This document shows positions 52,056 to 59,954 of a DNA stretch of 64,000 nt, piece by piece. The stretch lies in assembly GCA_964447155.1 (NCBI GenBank), contig CAYURM010000002.1, positions 124,001-188,000 on the forward strand. The letters are read 5' to 3'. The translations under genes were made by a program, and so were the position numbers. Under the pieces are notes generated by a model. The model had not been told where the DNA came from. It worked only from the letters and a program-made list of their open reading frames with translations, and did no database searches. The stretch comes from SMBSF63 sp034003545. Lineage in GTDB: Bacteria; Chloroflexota; Anaerolineae; Anaerolineales; Anaerolineaceae. Numbering within the stretch: the first letter of the stretch is position 1; each line of letters begins with the position of its first letter.

Positions 52056-53804
52056 ATGGGCAGCAAGATGCTGACAAGAGTATTGGTTGGATGGACCGCT
52101 GCCGCCTTGTTAATGACGGCATGCAGCATACCGGTTTCGATACCTGAAACTGCTCCTGCGAATACCTTCATTCCTCCCACTTTGCCTCCCCCGCCAATTG
52201 CCACGTCGATCGCCACGCAAACGGTTTCTCCGCAGCCGGAACCGCAGGCAGAGCACCGCATTGGCGTGCGCCAGGAGGAATTTATTCTTCTCGACAGCGG
52301 CGCGAAATTTATCCCGCGCGGGGTGAATTATGCTTTTGTGCCGCAGGGCGGCGGTTTTACCAATCTGGTGCTGCAGGTCGGCGTCTACGATCCCCAGCGC
52401 ACCCGGGAAGACTTTGCCCGTCTGGCAGGCCTGGGCTACAACACCGTGCGCGTTTTCCTCGATCAGTGCAACCGCGGCCCGGATTGCATCGCCAGGACGG
52501 ACGCGCCCGGATTGAATCCGGCCTATCTGGATAACATCGCTGATATGATGCTGGCCGCCCGGGAGACGGGTGTCTATATCCTGTTCACCTCCAATGACCT
52601 GCCCGATGATGGCGGCTATTCAGAAGAGGCCAACCGCGGCTCTGGCGATGACTTTGCCGGGTATCGCAATTCGTTCTACCTGCGTCCCCAGGCGATCCGT
52701 GCCACCCGCCGCTACTGGCGTGATCTGCTCACCGGCCTGGATGAGCGGAATGCTGCCTTTGATGCCGTCCTCGCCTGGCAGCTGCTCAACGAACAGTGGA
52801 TGTTCCGTGACCAGCCGCCGCTCTCTTTGACCAGCGGCATGGTTGAGACGACCACTGGCACCTATGATATGAGCGACCCACAGCAAAAGAAGCAAATGGT
52901 CAGCGACGGGATCGTTTACTATATCGCCCAGATGAAAGAGGAGATCCTCCTGCACGACCCCACCGCCCTGGTGACGATGGGTTTCTTCGTGCCTGAGTTA
53001 ACCGCGCCGGACTGGTATGTGGAGACTGCCTCGCTGCTCGAAAAGTCAGTGCTGGATTTCTTTGATTTCCATGCCTATCCCGGCGGCTTGAGCATCGATG
53101 AATACGTTGGCGGGTTTGGTATGGCTGGCTATACCGCCAAACCGATCATTCTCGGCGAGTACGGTGCATTCCGTCATCTGTATCCCGATCTGGATACTGC
53201 AGCCCGTGTGGTCACCGAGTTTGCCGCGGATGCCTGTGTGGCCGGCTTTGACGGCTGGTTGTACTGGACATATTATCCTTCTGATGCCAGTGCAGGAGAC
53301 CGCACCTGGGGCCTGACGGATGAGGATGCTTATCTGCTGGAGTTATTTGCTCCGGTCAATCAACCGGATGCCTGCGTGGCGGCCGAGGTTCCCAACGATA
53401 ACCTGGCGTATCACAAACCGGTGCGCGCCTCGGCCAGCCTGTCGGAAGAACCCGCTGCCTTTGCAGTGGATGATGACCCGACCACCCAATGGGGCGCGGG
53501 CAATTTCCCCGTTCAATGGATCGAGATTGATCTGCAAGCCAGCCACCGCATCCGTGAGGTGCGCCTGATGGTGGCGCAATGGCCGGAAGGCAGCACCACG
53601 CATCAGGTGCAGACCCGTGCTTCTGCCGCAGAGGCTTATGTCATCGTCCATGAGTTCACCGGTTATACCCGTGGAGGGGACTGGCTGGTCTTTACGCCAG
53701 ACGCTCCGATAGAAAACGTGCAGTTCCTGCGTATTAAAACGCTGGTTGATCCCTCGTGGGTTGCCTGGGCAGAAATCCAGGTGATCGGCGAAGTTCAGCC
53801 ATGA
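52056..53804 (+). CDS. Lipoprotein with GH5-like (cellulase-fold) catalytic domain and C-terminal F5/8 type C domain
   Basis: 582 aa from ATG 52056. Lipobox MTAC then a Pro/Thr spacer. Residues about 75-450 form a TIM-barrel glycosidase of clan GH-A ('PRGVNYAFVPQ', 'LAGLGYNTVRVFLDQ', acid/base Glu in 'AWQLLNEQWMF', nucleophile Glu in 'PIILGEYGAFRH', then 'WLYWTYYPSD'). The C-terminal about 130 residues look like a discoidin/F5-8 type C (CBM32-like) beta-sandwich ('RASASLSEEPAAFAVDDDPT', 'WIEIDLQASHRIREVRL'). It is probably a surface-bound glycan hydrolase. The substrate is uncertain. The gap before it (51774-52055) holds only an AAGCGGTTAC/GTAACCGCTT inverted pair. Confidence 0.82.
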   Translation: MGSKMLTRVLVGWTAAALLMTACSIPVSIPETAPANTFIPPTLPPPPIATSIATQTVSPQPEPQAEHRIGVRQEEFILLDSGAKFIPRGVNYAFVPQGGGFTNLVLQVGVYDPQRTREDFARLAGLGYNTVRVFLDQCNRGPDCIARTDAPGLNPAYLDNIADMMLAARETGVYILFTSNDLPDDGGYSEEANRGSGDDFAGYRNSFYLRPQAIRATRRYWRDLLTGLDERNAAFDAVLAWQLLNEQWMFRDQPPLSLTSGMVETTTGTYDMSDPQQKKQMVSDGIVYYIAQMKEEILLHDPTALVTMGFFVPELTAPDWYVETASLLEKSVLDFFDFHAYPGGLSIDEYVGGFGMAGYTAKPIILGEYGAFRHLYPDLDTAARVVTEFAADACVAGFDGWLYWTYYPSDASAGDRTWGLTDEDAYLLELFAPVNQPDACVAAEVPNDNLAYHKPVRASASLSEEPAAFAVDDDPTTQWGAGNFPVQWIEIDLQASHRIREVRLMVAQWPEGSTTHQVQTRASAAEAYVIVHEFTGYTRGGDWLVFTPDAPIENVQFLRIKTLVDPSWVAWAEIQVIGEVQP

Positions 53805-53811
53805 GGCACAC

Positions 53812-53851
53812 ATTCTCGTAGTGGAAAAGCATGCTTTTCCACTACGAGAAT
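53812..53851. repeat. Perfect 40-bp palindrome
   Basis: ATTCTCGTAGTGGAAAAGCA (53812-53831) is followed immediately by its exact reverse complement to 53851. It lies 7 bases after the GH5-like gene stop. There is no T-run, so it is not a classic terminator. The rest of the gap to 54088 shows no gene. Confidence 0.8.
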
Positions 53852-54088
53852 TGTTAAATGATTTTCTCGAACCGCAATAAACAGAATTGATTGAAAAGCA
53901 CAATCCCGTTCGCAATTAGTTTTGTTTGCAATGTACACTGGTTTCGGATAGGATAGATGGGAAATCCCTGTATTCATTTGGGTTTTTCTCAGTATCATTT
54001 TGTTAAACTCATATTGGGCGGTTGTGCTGCATCAGCATCGCAACGCACCGCATACCAACCAGTCCTATTGCGAGGTGCTGCCATAAAA

Positions 54089-54493
54089 ATGCCGCAGGAA
54101 ATTCCAACCTTCATACTTGCCCCCTGCGGGGTAAACTGCGCGGTGTGCTATGTACATTTGCGAAAGAAAAAAGCCTGTGAGGGCTGCCGCGGCGCGGACG
54201 GGAGCAAACCTAATCACTGCCGCAACTGCAAGATCCAGGCATGCGCCAGCGAGCGCGGGCTTGCGCTGTGCGTGGATTGTGAAGATTTCCCTTGTGTGTT
54301 GATCAAGCGCATGGATAAAAGCTACCGCCAGCGCTATCAACTCAGCCTGGTTGAAAATGCACAGCGTTTCAGAGCGATCGGCGGAGAGCAGTTCATGCGC
54401 CAGGAAGTGATCAAGTGGACCTGCACTGCCTGCGGCGGGGCCATCTCCCAACATGACCGTTTTTGCACGGAGTGCGGAAAGGCGATTGAATGA
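54089..54493 (+). CDS. DUF3795 cysteine-rich protein
   Basis: 134 aa from ATG 54089; the open frame upstream (from 53957) is not DUF3795-like. Twelve Cys in zinc- or cluster-type spacing: 'LAPCGVNCAVCYVHL', 'CEGCRG', 'CRNCKIQACA', 'LCVDCEDFPC', and a C-terminal zinc ribbon with C-x2-C pairs ('WTCTACGG', 'FCTECGK'). DUF3795 proteins are small, mostly cytosolic, and of unknown function. The stop overlaps the next start (ATGA), so it is coupled to the alpha/beta hydrolase. Confidence 0.85.
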   Translation: MPQEIPTFILAPCGVNCAVCYVHLRKKKACEGCRGADGSKPNHCRNCKIQACASERGLALCVDCEDFPCVLIKRMDKSYRQRYQLSLVENAQRFRAIGGEQFMRQEVIKWTCTACGGAISQHDRFCTECGKAIE

Positions 54494-55368
54494 GCCCGAT
54501 CAATCCGCTCACGCGGAAGATGGTTTCGAGGTTCTTTCCCTCGTTTTCCCTGTCTGTTGATGCGCAGCGCGCCAAAGCAGAGAAGATGGCGCATTTTTTC
54601 CGCCTGCCCAAAGGCATGCAGTGTCAGCCAGTGGATGCGGATGGCGTGCCCGGTGAGTGGTTCATCCCGGCTGAAGCGTCGGATGGGGTCATCCTGTTTC
54701 TGCATGGGGGGGCATACGCTTTGGGAGCAGTGAAAACCTATCGTGATTTGCTCAGCCGCCTGGCAAAGGCTGCCGGTGTAAAGGTGCTCGCGATTGACTA
54801 CCGCCTGGCTCCGGAACACCCACACCCCGCCGCGGTGGAGGATGCTGTCGCGGCTTATCACTGGCTGCTGGGACAGGGCATTGCACCCTCACAGATTGTC
54901 ATTGCCGGTGACTCAGCGGGCGGCGGCCTGACCCTGGCGGCGCTGCTCGCCCTGCGTGATGACGGGCGGCCCCTGCCGGCCGGTGCGGTGTGCATCTCCC
55001 CATGGACCGACCTGGCCTTGACGGGTGACTCGATGCGGGAGAAGGCGGATGCTGAACTTGTGCTTGACCGCGATAGTCTGGCAAAGTTTGCCGCTTTATA
55101 CGCTGGCGGCCAGCCGCTTACTGCGCCGCTCATCTCGCCCCTGTACGCTGATCTGACCGGTCTGCCGCCGCTGCTGATCCAGGTGGGCACGGACGAGCTC
55201 CTGCTGGATGACGCGCGCCGCTTCGCGCACAAAGCAGAGGCAGCGGGCGCAGATGTGAAGTTGACTGTGTGGGAGGGCATGTTCCATGTTTTTCACATGT
55301 TCCCGTTCTTTACTGAGACGCGGGAGGCGGTGGCGCAGATCGCGGGATTTGTGAGGGAGCGGATTTGA
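54490..55368 (+). CDS. Alpha/beta hydrolase of the hormone-sensitive-lipase family
   Basis: 292 aa. The HSL-type oxyanion motif is HGGAYALG ('LFLHGGAYALGAVKTY'), followed by 'VLAIDYRLAPEHPHPAAVED', nucleophile Ser in 'VIAGDSAGGGLTLAAL' (GDSAGG), Asp near 'LIQVGTDELLLDDA' and His in 'EGMFHVFHMF'. The complete triad suggests an active esterase on short-chain or aromatic esters, cytosolic because there is no signal. It starts by ATGA overlap with DUF3795. Its last codons contain the promoter of the next gene (55365-55392). Confidence 0.92.
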   Translation: MSPINPLTRKMVSRFFPSFSLSVDAQRAKAEKMAHFFRLPKGMQCQPVDADGVPGEWFIPAEASDGVILFLHGGAYALGAVKTYRDLLSRLAKAAGVKVLAIDYRLAPEHPHPAAVEDAVAAYHWLLGQGIAPSQIVIAGDSAGGGLTLAALLALRDDGRPLPAGAVCISPWTDLALTGDSMREKADAELVLDRDSLAKFAALYAGGQPLTAPLISPLYADLTGLPPLLIQVGTDELLLDDARRFAHKAEAAGADVKLTVWEGMFHVFHMFPFFTETREAVAQIAGFVRERI

Positions 55369-55392
55369 CAGGGAGAACGCGAAGATTATAAT
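55365..55392 (+). promoter_or_regulatory. Consensus promoter for the small membrane protein at 55464
   Basis: TTGACA (55365-55370, overlapping the hydrolase stop), 16-bp spacer, TATAAT (55387-55392), then GGAAA. Strongly similar to 57445-57472 over the whole promoter. Confidence 0.8.
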
Positions 55393-55463
55393 GGAAAGTG
55401 ACGGAGTTTTTCCCGGCAGCGTTTGCTGATCAGTGTTCCGTATCTTCTGATGAAAGGATCACC

Positions 55464-55811
55464 ATGACCCTCACCACCTTCGTTATCAGCCTTGTGCTGA
55501 TCGTGCTTGGGGCAGGATTGGTCGGACATTTTCTGGGCCCCAAACTGCCGCGCGGCAGCGGTTCAGATTATGGCTCGGCGGCCTGGTTTGCACGTCGGAT
55601 GAAACACCGCTTTACCTTCAACGCCGTGACCGGCATCTATATCCTGCTGGTGATCGCTCTGGTGGTGTTTATTTATCCACTGGGCTGCGCGCTGGGCGTG
55701 CCCTGGAATGTTTTCAACCTAGCGCCGCAGATATTGTTCAATGTGCTTATGCTGGGCGGCGGGGTGCTGATCGCCGGCATGGTGGTGCTGTACTTCAGGG
55801 GGAAAGAGTAG
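55464..55811 (+). CDS. Small membrane protein of unknown function
   Basis: 115 aa from ATG 55464 (GAAAGGATC upstream). Three hydrophobic helices ('TTFVISLVLIVLGAGLVGHF', 'TGIYILLVIALVVFIYPLG', 'ILFNVLMLGGGVLIAGMVVL') with a basic loop (ARRMKHRF). No catalytic motif. It has its own consensus promoter, so it is a separate transcription unit, convergent with the aspartyl protease gene. Confidence 0.65.
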   Translation: MTLTTFVISLVLIVLGAGLVGHFLGPKLPRGSGSDYGSAAWFARRMKHRFTFNAVTGIYILLVIALVVFIYPLGCALGVPWNVFNLAPQILFNVLMLGGGVLIAGMVVLYFRGKE

Positions 55812-55827
55812 GGCTGGGAGGGCTGTA

Positions 55828-56655
55828 TCAGCGCTCTGAAATTTCAAAGGACCTATTGAAATAATCAAGCGTCCAGCTTTTTCCCTGGATAATGTCTGCA
55901 GCGAGCAGGCCGCAGATGTCTTTATTTTTGGATGGGAATACCTGCCGGTTGACAATAGATATTTTTTGCAGCCTGACAGTATGTTGCCCGATTTGGATCT
56001 CAAATTCTTCTGCAATGTGAACTTCTGTTTCCAGGACGCCGTCGATACCTGCAAAGGTATCCCAACCTTCTTTGGCATTTGTCATGGTTTCATACAGCTT
56101 TTCTCCGAGCACGGTTTCGGTGTTACCGGTGTCAAAGCCGAAGAGCATTTTTTTCCCGTTGTGCAGGGCATAGATAAGTGGCATATTATCCCACAAGGCC
56201 ATAGTAGCAGTCCCCTGGGCAACGACGGGTTTGTTCATGTGAAAGCATGAATTGGGCGCATCATAATGCCATGCGAAGTGCTGGATAACGTCCCATCCTA
56301 GAAATCCATTGAAACAAAAAGGGGTGCTGTTCTCATCAACCCCAAAATCCAGGATATCATCATCGACAATGATGGCTTTCAGGTCATGGATTATCACTTC
56401 GCCAATCTTGAGCATTGGGATTATGATCGTATCGGCAATAAAGCGGGCGCATGCATTTCCCCCGACGGTAACGGTTTCTGCGCATGGAATGCCATATAGT
56501 GTGTCCGCAGTGGTTTTATTGACGACTGTCATGGAACCTCCCGTATCAAACACAAACGGGATTGTAAGTTCTCCGCAATCTACGGAGATTAAAAACAACG
56601 TGCTTAGACGGTCAACAGGTATTTTGCTTGTGCGATCGGAATAGGTGATATGCAT
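55828..56655 (-). CDS. Aspartyl protease-like protein with two DTG motifs in one chain
   Basis: 275 aa. Two retropepsin-like half-domains, each with a catalytic-type triad: 'LTIPFVFDTGGSMTVVNK' (first Asp about residue 38) and 'KMLFGFDTGNTETVLGEKLY' (second about 173). Each half also has a hydrophobic-Gly strand ('FLGWDVIQHF', 'CGLLAADIIQG'), as in retropepsins. The internal duplication recalls pepsin-type single-chain enzymes, which are rare in bacteria. No signal peptide is seen. It could be an active intracellular peptidase or a regulatory protein. It stands alone. Confidence 0.75.
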   Translation of the reverse strand: MHITYSDRTSKIPVDRLSTLFLISVDCGELTIPFVFDTGGSMTVVNKTTADTLYGIPCAETVTVGGNACARFIADTIIIPMLKIGEVIIHDLKAIIVDDDILDFGVDENSTPFCFNGFLGWDVIQHFAWHYDAPNSCFHMNKPVVAQGTATMALWDNMPLIYALHNGKKMLFGFDTGNTETVLGEKLYETMTNAKEGWDTFAGIDGVLETEVHIAEEFEIQIGQHTVRLQKISIVNRQVFPSKNKDICGLLAADIIQGKSWTLDYFNRSFEISER

Positions 56656-56813
56656 TTTCTTTGACTCTATGAATTCTTTAGTGAAGAATACAGCGAAATT
56701 TCATCGTGTATTATGTGGAGGATAAAAGAATTTTACAACAGAAAACTGCTTTCAGGCGTATATCATTGTCAGTGGTTGGGTGAGAAGTTTGAGGAATTAA
56801 AAGAGCATCCCCT

Positions 56814-56843
56814 GCGAATTCGCAGGGGATGCTTGTACTTTTA
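56814..56843 (-). terminator. Perfect 30-bp palindrome, likely terminator for the gene at 56858
   Basis: AGCATCCCCTGCGAA followed by its exact reverse complement (56814-56843). On the minus strand it is 14 bases beyond the stop of the secreted protein gene and is followed by CTCTTTTAATT. Confidence 0.75.
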
Positions 56844-56857
56844 GGGTGCAGCTGGCG

Positions 56858-57337
56858 TTATTTGGAATTTCTGCCGCGGCGGCCGGCGCCGGTGCCGTCT
56901 TGAAGATTGATAGGCTCACAGGTTGTGTTCAGGTTCTGCGGATCACAGCCCGCCAGACAGGTACCGTCCTGTACTCTGGTGTGCAAGCGGATGCGCAGTG
57001 CGGAGCCGTCGCCCTGACCATCCCCCCGCATTCCTGCGCCGCCCATCGGCCAGACAGCATGGAAATCTTCCTGGGGCACGTCCATGGACATGGCGATGTC
57101 ATACGCGGTCTCGCCAGCGGCCAGGCGTGCTTCGATTTCTTCGGTGGTCAGGCCGGTCATCTCGACCAGTGCCGCGACTCTTTCATCGTGGTAGAGGTTC
57201 AAAGTCTGATCGCTGACCGGTTCCGTGTCAGCCGGTGCTTCCGGGGGAAGCTCTGTCTGGGCGAAAACGCCGCCGGTGAAAACGAACATGCTGACCAATA
57301 CTGCTGCCAATGTGATACCGATAAGTTGCTTTTTCAT
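56858..57337 (-). CDS. Small secreted protein of unknown function
   Basis: 159 aa from ATG 57337 with CAGGAGATATA upstream. Signal peptide MKKQLIGITLAAVLVSMFVF cut near VFAQ. A short acidic Pro-rich stretch is followed by a helical region 'ERVAALVEMTGLTTEEIEAR' and 'LAAGETAYDIAMSMDVPQED', like the two-helix DUF2680-type/sporulation-like repeats in secreted proteins. The C-terminus is Gly/Arg-rich with two Cys pairs (CLAGC, TCEP). No known domain can be named confidently. Confidence 0.65.
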   Translation of the reverse strand: MKKQLIGITLAAVLVSMFVFTGGVFAQTELPPEAPADTEPVSDQTLNLYHDERVAALVEMTGLTTEEIEARLAAGETAYDIAMSMDVPQEDFHAVWPMGGAGMRGDGQGDGSALRIRLHTRVQDGTCLAGCDPQNLNTTCEPINLQDGTGAGRRGRNSK

Positions 57338-57444
57338 TTTATATCTCCTGTTCACTACTAAGGTTTTGTTTGAACGAAAATTCCGTGGGTTTTGTTTCGT
57401 CCATTTAATATGACGCCGTTTTGTGGAAAAGGATACGGTGCAGT

Positions 57445-57472
57445 TTGACAGGGGAAGGTAGATGACTATAAT
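57445..57472 (+). promoter_or_regulatory. Perfect consensus promoter without a protein gene
   Basis: TTGACA (57445-57450), 16-bp spacer, TATAAT (57467-57472), GGAAA. No coding region follows on the plus strand. A terminator hairpin comes 31 bases later. Confidence 0.75.
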
Positions 57473-57478
57473 GGAAAA

Positions 57479-57532
57479 AGGTGGCACTGTATTTATTTGC
57501 AGGGTGCGTTGGTAACGCACCAGCTTTTTTTT
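57479..57532 (+). ncRNA. Candidate small non-coding RNA (about 53 nt)
   Basis: If transcription begins about 7 bases after the TATAAT at 57467-57472, the RNA would end at GGTGCGTT-GGT-AACGCACC (57503-57521) followed by eight T (57525-57532), a good intrinsic terminator. The hairpin belongs to the GGTGCGTTC family, so the unit could instead be a promoter-plus-repeat accident. The remaining gap 57338-57726 holds only another copy of that family. Confidence 0.3.
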
Positions 57533-57550
57533 GAGTTCTGGATTGGGAAG

Positions 57551-57585
57551 GTTATTGGTGCGTTCAAAAGCGAACGCACCCTACG
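57551..57585. repeat. GGTGCGTTC-family hairpin, copy at 57.5 kb
   Basis: GGTGCGTTC (57557-57565), AAAAGC, GAACGCACC (57572-57580), then CTAC. The flanks from about 57535 match those of the copy at 26650-26698, so the repeat unit is at least 50 bases. Confidence 0.7.
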
Positions 57586-57726
57586 CGTGCTGCTTCGGAT
57601 GGCACCGTTTTGCAGGAAAGGTCACGCTGGATGTCTAAAGATGGGGAAAAAGTGGGTTGACAGGGTTGATGGATGTGTTCAAAAGGGAATGCACAAGGTG
57701 CCAAGGACTTGTTGAAAAATAATGGA

Positions 57727-58179
57727 TCAGGAGGGTCTCTTTTGACGCTCCACGATGTTCACCACCCCTCCGATCAATACGATCAGCCAGCCGGCAAGAT
57801 AACCCCATAAGCCGTAGAGAATCTCCCGATTGATTCCTTCTTCAGGCGTAGTTAAGAATTGCTGGAACAAGGAAAATATCACGATGATGCTGATCACTGC
57901 TACGCCATAGCTGTCCCATGCGGTCAGGGACGTACGCTGTGTGGAGCGAAAGGCGAAGAATAAAAGAACAAGAGCAGCGACAAGGAAGAGTAAAACCACG
58001 ATATTGCCGTTGTAGCCTTGCCCTGCTTCTGGCGTGCCGGCAGCCAGTTGCCAGCCGCTATATTGGCGCATTGGATCATTCCCGCAAGAACTGAGAACCC
58101 ACGGCAGGAAAAAAAACACCAGGGTAGAAAATAGGCCGGGGACAGAAATTTTGTAACCAGAAGACAGTTTCTTAAACAT
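57727..58179 (-). CDS. Membrane protein of unknown function
   Basis: 150 aa from ATG 58179 with AAGGAGATAT upstream. Four hydrophobic helices ('VPGLFSTLVFFFLPWVLSSC', 'GNIVVLLFLVAALVLLFFAF', 'GVAVISIIVIFSLFQQF', 'LWGYLAGWLIVLIGGVVNIV'). The first could be read as an internal lipobox-like LSSC but is too far from the N-terminus. No motif for function. Monocistronic. Confidence 0.65.
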   Translation of the reverse strand: MFKKLSSGYKISVPGLFSTLVFFFLPWVLSSCGNDPMRQYSGWQLAAGTPEAGQGYNGNIVVLLFLVAALVLLFFAFRSTQRTSLTAWDSYGVAVISIIVIFSLFQQFLTTPEEGINREILYGLWGYLAGWLIVLIGGVVNIVERQKRPS

Positions 58180-58305
58180 GATATCTCCTTTTTCGTATAT
58201 TTGCCTGGCTAAATCGGACATTGCTTATCATTATAGTATCAATTATGGGTTTAATCAAATCTCTCACCAATCCCTGATTACCCAATTCCGAATCCCTCTA
58301 CCCGT

Positions 58306-58334
58306 TTGACATTTGTTCTATTAAATCCTATAAT
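58306..58334 (+). promoter_or_regulatory. Consensus promoter for the small membrane protein at 58372
   Basis: TTGACA (58306-58311), 17-bp spacer, TATAAT (58329-58334). The ATG is 37 bases further, with CAGGAG before it. Confidence 0.85.
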
Positions 58335-58371
58335 ATTGGCAGGGAATCTACACTTTCACCAGGAGTGTTGC

Positions 58372-58644
58372 ATGTCACCACGCGCTTTTCTTTTTGTCAT
58401 GTTGCTCATCACGGAAACAGGAATGCTGCTCATGGCGGCATTGTTTTTAAGCGGCCGCCGCGGATTGGGCTGGCTGGATTATCTGGCCTGGGCGCTGGTG
58501 GCGCTTTTGCTGCCGCTGATGGGTTCTGTGCTGGTGATTGCCTTCCGCCCGGGGGTGCCGCGCAACGCGCCGGCCAGGGAGGATGGCCCTTCGCCCGCAG
58601 ACCCTCCCCGCCGCTTGCGGGTGGATGACCGTTCGGTGATGTAA
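58372..58644 (+). CDS. Small two-helix membrane protein (PLDc_N-like)
   Basis: 90 aa from ATG 58372. Two membrane helices ('FLFVMLLITETGMLLMAALF', 'WLDYLAWALVALLLPLMGSV') followed by a Pro/Arg-rich cytosolic tail. The spacing and 'RPG' end resemble PLDc_N/cardiolipin-synthase N-terminal type small proteins. Function unknown. Strong promoter and RBS indicate it is expressed. A palindromic terminator follows at 58660. Confidence 0.6.
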   Translation: MSPRAFLFVMLLITETGMLLMAALFLSGRRGLGWLDYLAWALVALLLPLMGSVLVIAFRPGVPRNAPAREDGPSPADPPRRLRVDDRSVM

Positions 58645-58659
58645 GAAATGAATGTGATT

Positions 58660-58697
58660 ATGTAGGGGCGATTTGCAAATCGCCCCTACATTTTTTT
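58660..58697. terminator. Palindromic terminator/repeat
   Basis: ATGTAGGGGCGATTTG pairs perfectly with CAAATCGCCCCTACAT (58660-58691), with seven T at its right edge (58691-58697). It ends the 58372 gene and its T-run abuts the DUF2804 stop. A GTAGGGGCGA...TCGCCCCTAC palindrome is also a commonly interspersed bacterial repeat. Confidence 0.8.
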
Positions 58698-59736
58698 ACC
58701 ACTTGGCGTGGTGTTCCTCCGCAAAGCCGACCAGATCTTCAATGATGATTGAATCACCGTCATCCGTCACCAGCGTGCCGCGGTAGCGGCCAAACATCTG
58801 GTGTACTTCGCTGGTCAGCACCACGGCGTTCGTCCTGGCCACGCGTTCATAGAAGGGTGCGAAGACCAGGTCCAGGCGGCCGTCCTCGTCCTTCATGCGC
58901 CAGGGCTTCATAAAATGTGCGGAGTCGTATTCAAATGTCAGCGTGCCCAATTTATGCACTACACCGTCCAGGATGAAGGCGTTCTCGCTGGCCGTAGAGG
59001 TGTCGCCGAAGCCGTAGCCCATGTTCAGGCCAAGCGTGCGCCCGTCCGGCAGAAAGCCGGATGCGCTGGCCCACAGCCAGAGGGAGTTGTAGGCCCACAC
59101 GCCGCGCCCCCAGTCCAGCTGCCCCAGGCAGGTATCGGGCGTCAGCCTGAATGCTTCGCTGCCGTAGCGCACCCAGCCGGTGGCGGGCATACAGTTGATC
59201 TTGCGGTTGTAATAGAAGCGCTGCTTTTCGATGGGGGTGGTGATGGTCATCGACTCATGATCCGGCGGGCAGTCCAGGCGGATATCTGCGGACAGAGAGG
59301 TCTTTCCAAACTGCGGCCAGTTCACCTGCAAGTGGCGCGCGCCGTCTTCCACGCTGAAGCACAGTGAGACCTTGCCATTGTCAAACTGACTGACGCCCTC
59401 CTGGCTGTTGCGCGGCAGTTCCACCCCACGGGCCAGCGGCACGGCAATCGTCTCTTCCTGAAGTTTCCCTGTGGAAAATTCAAGTACGTAGGCAAAGATC
59501 ATCCCCAGGTAACCAATGTCGGAGACCGTGAACGAAAAGAAATGATCGGGGGTAAAGACGGCGTAATAATCCCAGCGTTTGACGCGCAGCGGCTGGAGAA
59601 ATTTGAGCGCGTAGAAATTGACGTTTTCCAGATTGCAGTCCAGCATCGGCTGGCGCGACCAGCCGGCCGTGGTCAGGCGGCCATCGGACGCGAGCAATGG
59701 GCCGGGGGCAACAATTTCGTGTTGGGGTGTGATCAT
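58696..59736 (-). CDS. DUF2804 family protein
   Basis: 346 aa. Soluble all-beta protein with no signal peptide. It matches DUF2804 by length and by landmarks such as 'KRWDYYAVFTPDHFFSFTVS', 'HESMTITTPIEKQRFYYNRK', 'DWGRGVWAYNSLWLWASASG' and 'LGLNMGYGFGDTS'. Members are conserved in bacteria and some eukaryotes but have no assigned activity; a lipocalin-like/hydroxyneurosporene-dehydrogenase-like beta fold has been suggested for related families. It is transcribed convergently to the small membrane gene. Confidence 0.85.
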   Translation of the reverse strand: MITPQHEIVAPGPLLASDGRLTTAGWSRQPMLDCNLENVNFYALKFLQPLRVKRWDYYAVFTPDHFFSFTVSDIGYLGMIFAYVLEFSTGKLQEETIAVPLARGVELPRNSQEGVSQFDNGKVSLCFSVEDGARHLQVNWPQFGKTSLSADIRLDCPPDHESMTITTPIEKQRFYYNRKINCMPATGWVRYGSEAFRLTPDTCLGQLDWGRGVWAYNSLWLWASASGFLPDGRTLGLNMGYGFGDTSTASENAFILDGVVHKLGTLTFEYDSAHFMKPWRMKDEDGRLDLVFAPFYERVARTNAVVLTSEVHQMFGRYRGTLVTDDGDSIIIEDLVGFAEEHHAKW

Positions 59737-59873
59737 ATTTCCTCCTGTGATGGGGGCAGATGCTTTGATTATACGCCGGGGTCGCCTTCCCGGCTATCCT
59801 TTCTTTCTGCCCAGACTGCTTGAGGAGAAAAATCAAACGCGGGTTTGATCCATCAAAAGGCCAATGTTTTTAA

Positions 59874-59902
59874 TTGACGTAAATTCCGCGTTCATATATA
59901 AT
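59874..59902 (+). promoter_or_regulatory. Promoter of the ECF transporter S component
   Basis: TTGACG (59874-59879), 17-bp spacer, TATAAT (59897-59902). It leaves a leader of about 45 bases before ATG 59955. Confidence 0.85.
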
Positions 59903-59954
59903 GGACTTATGTTTTCAGACTCATTTCTATTTATTTCCACAAGGAGAAAAAATC

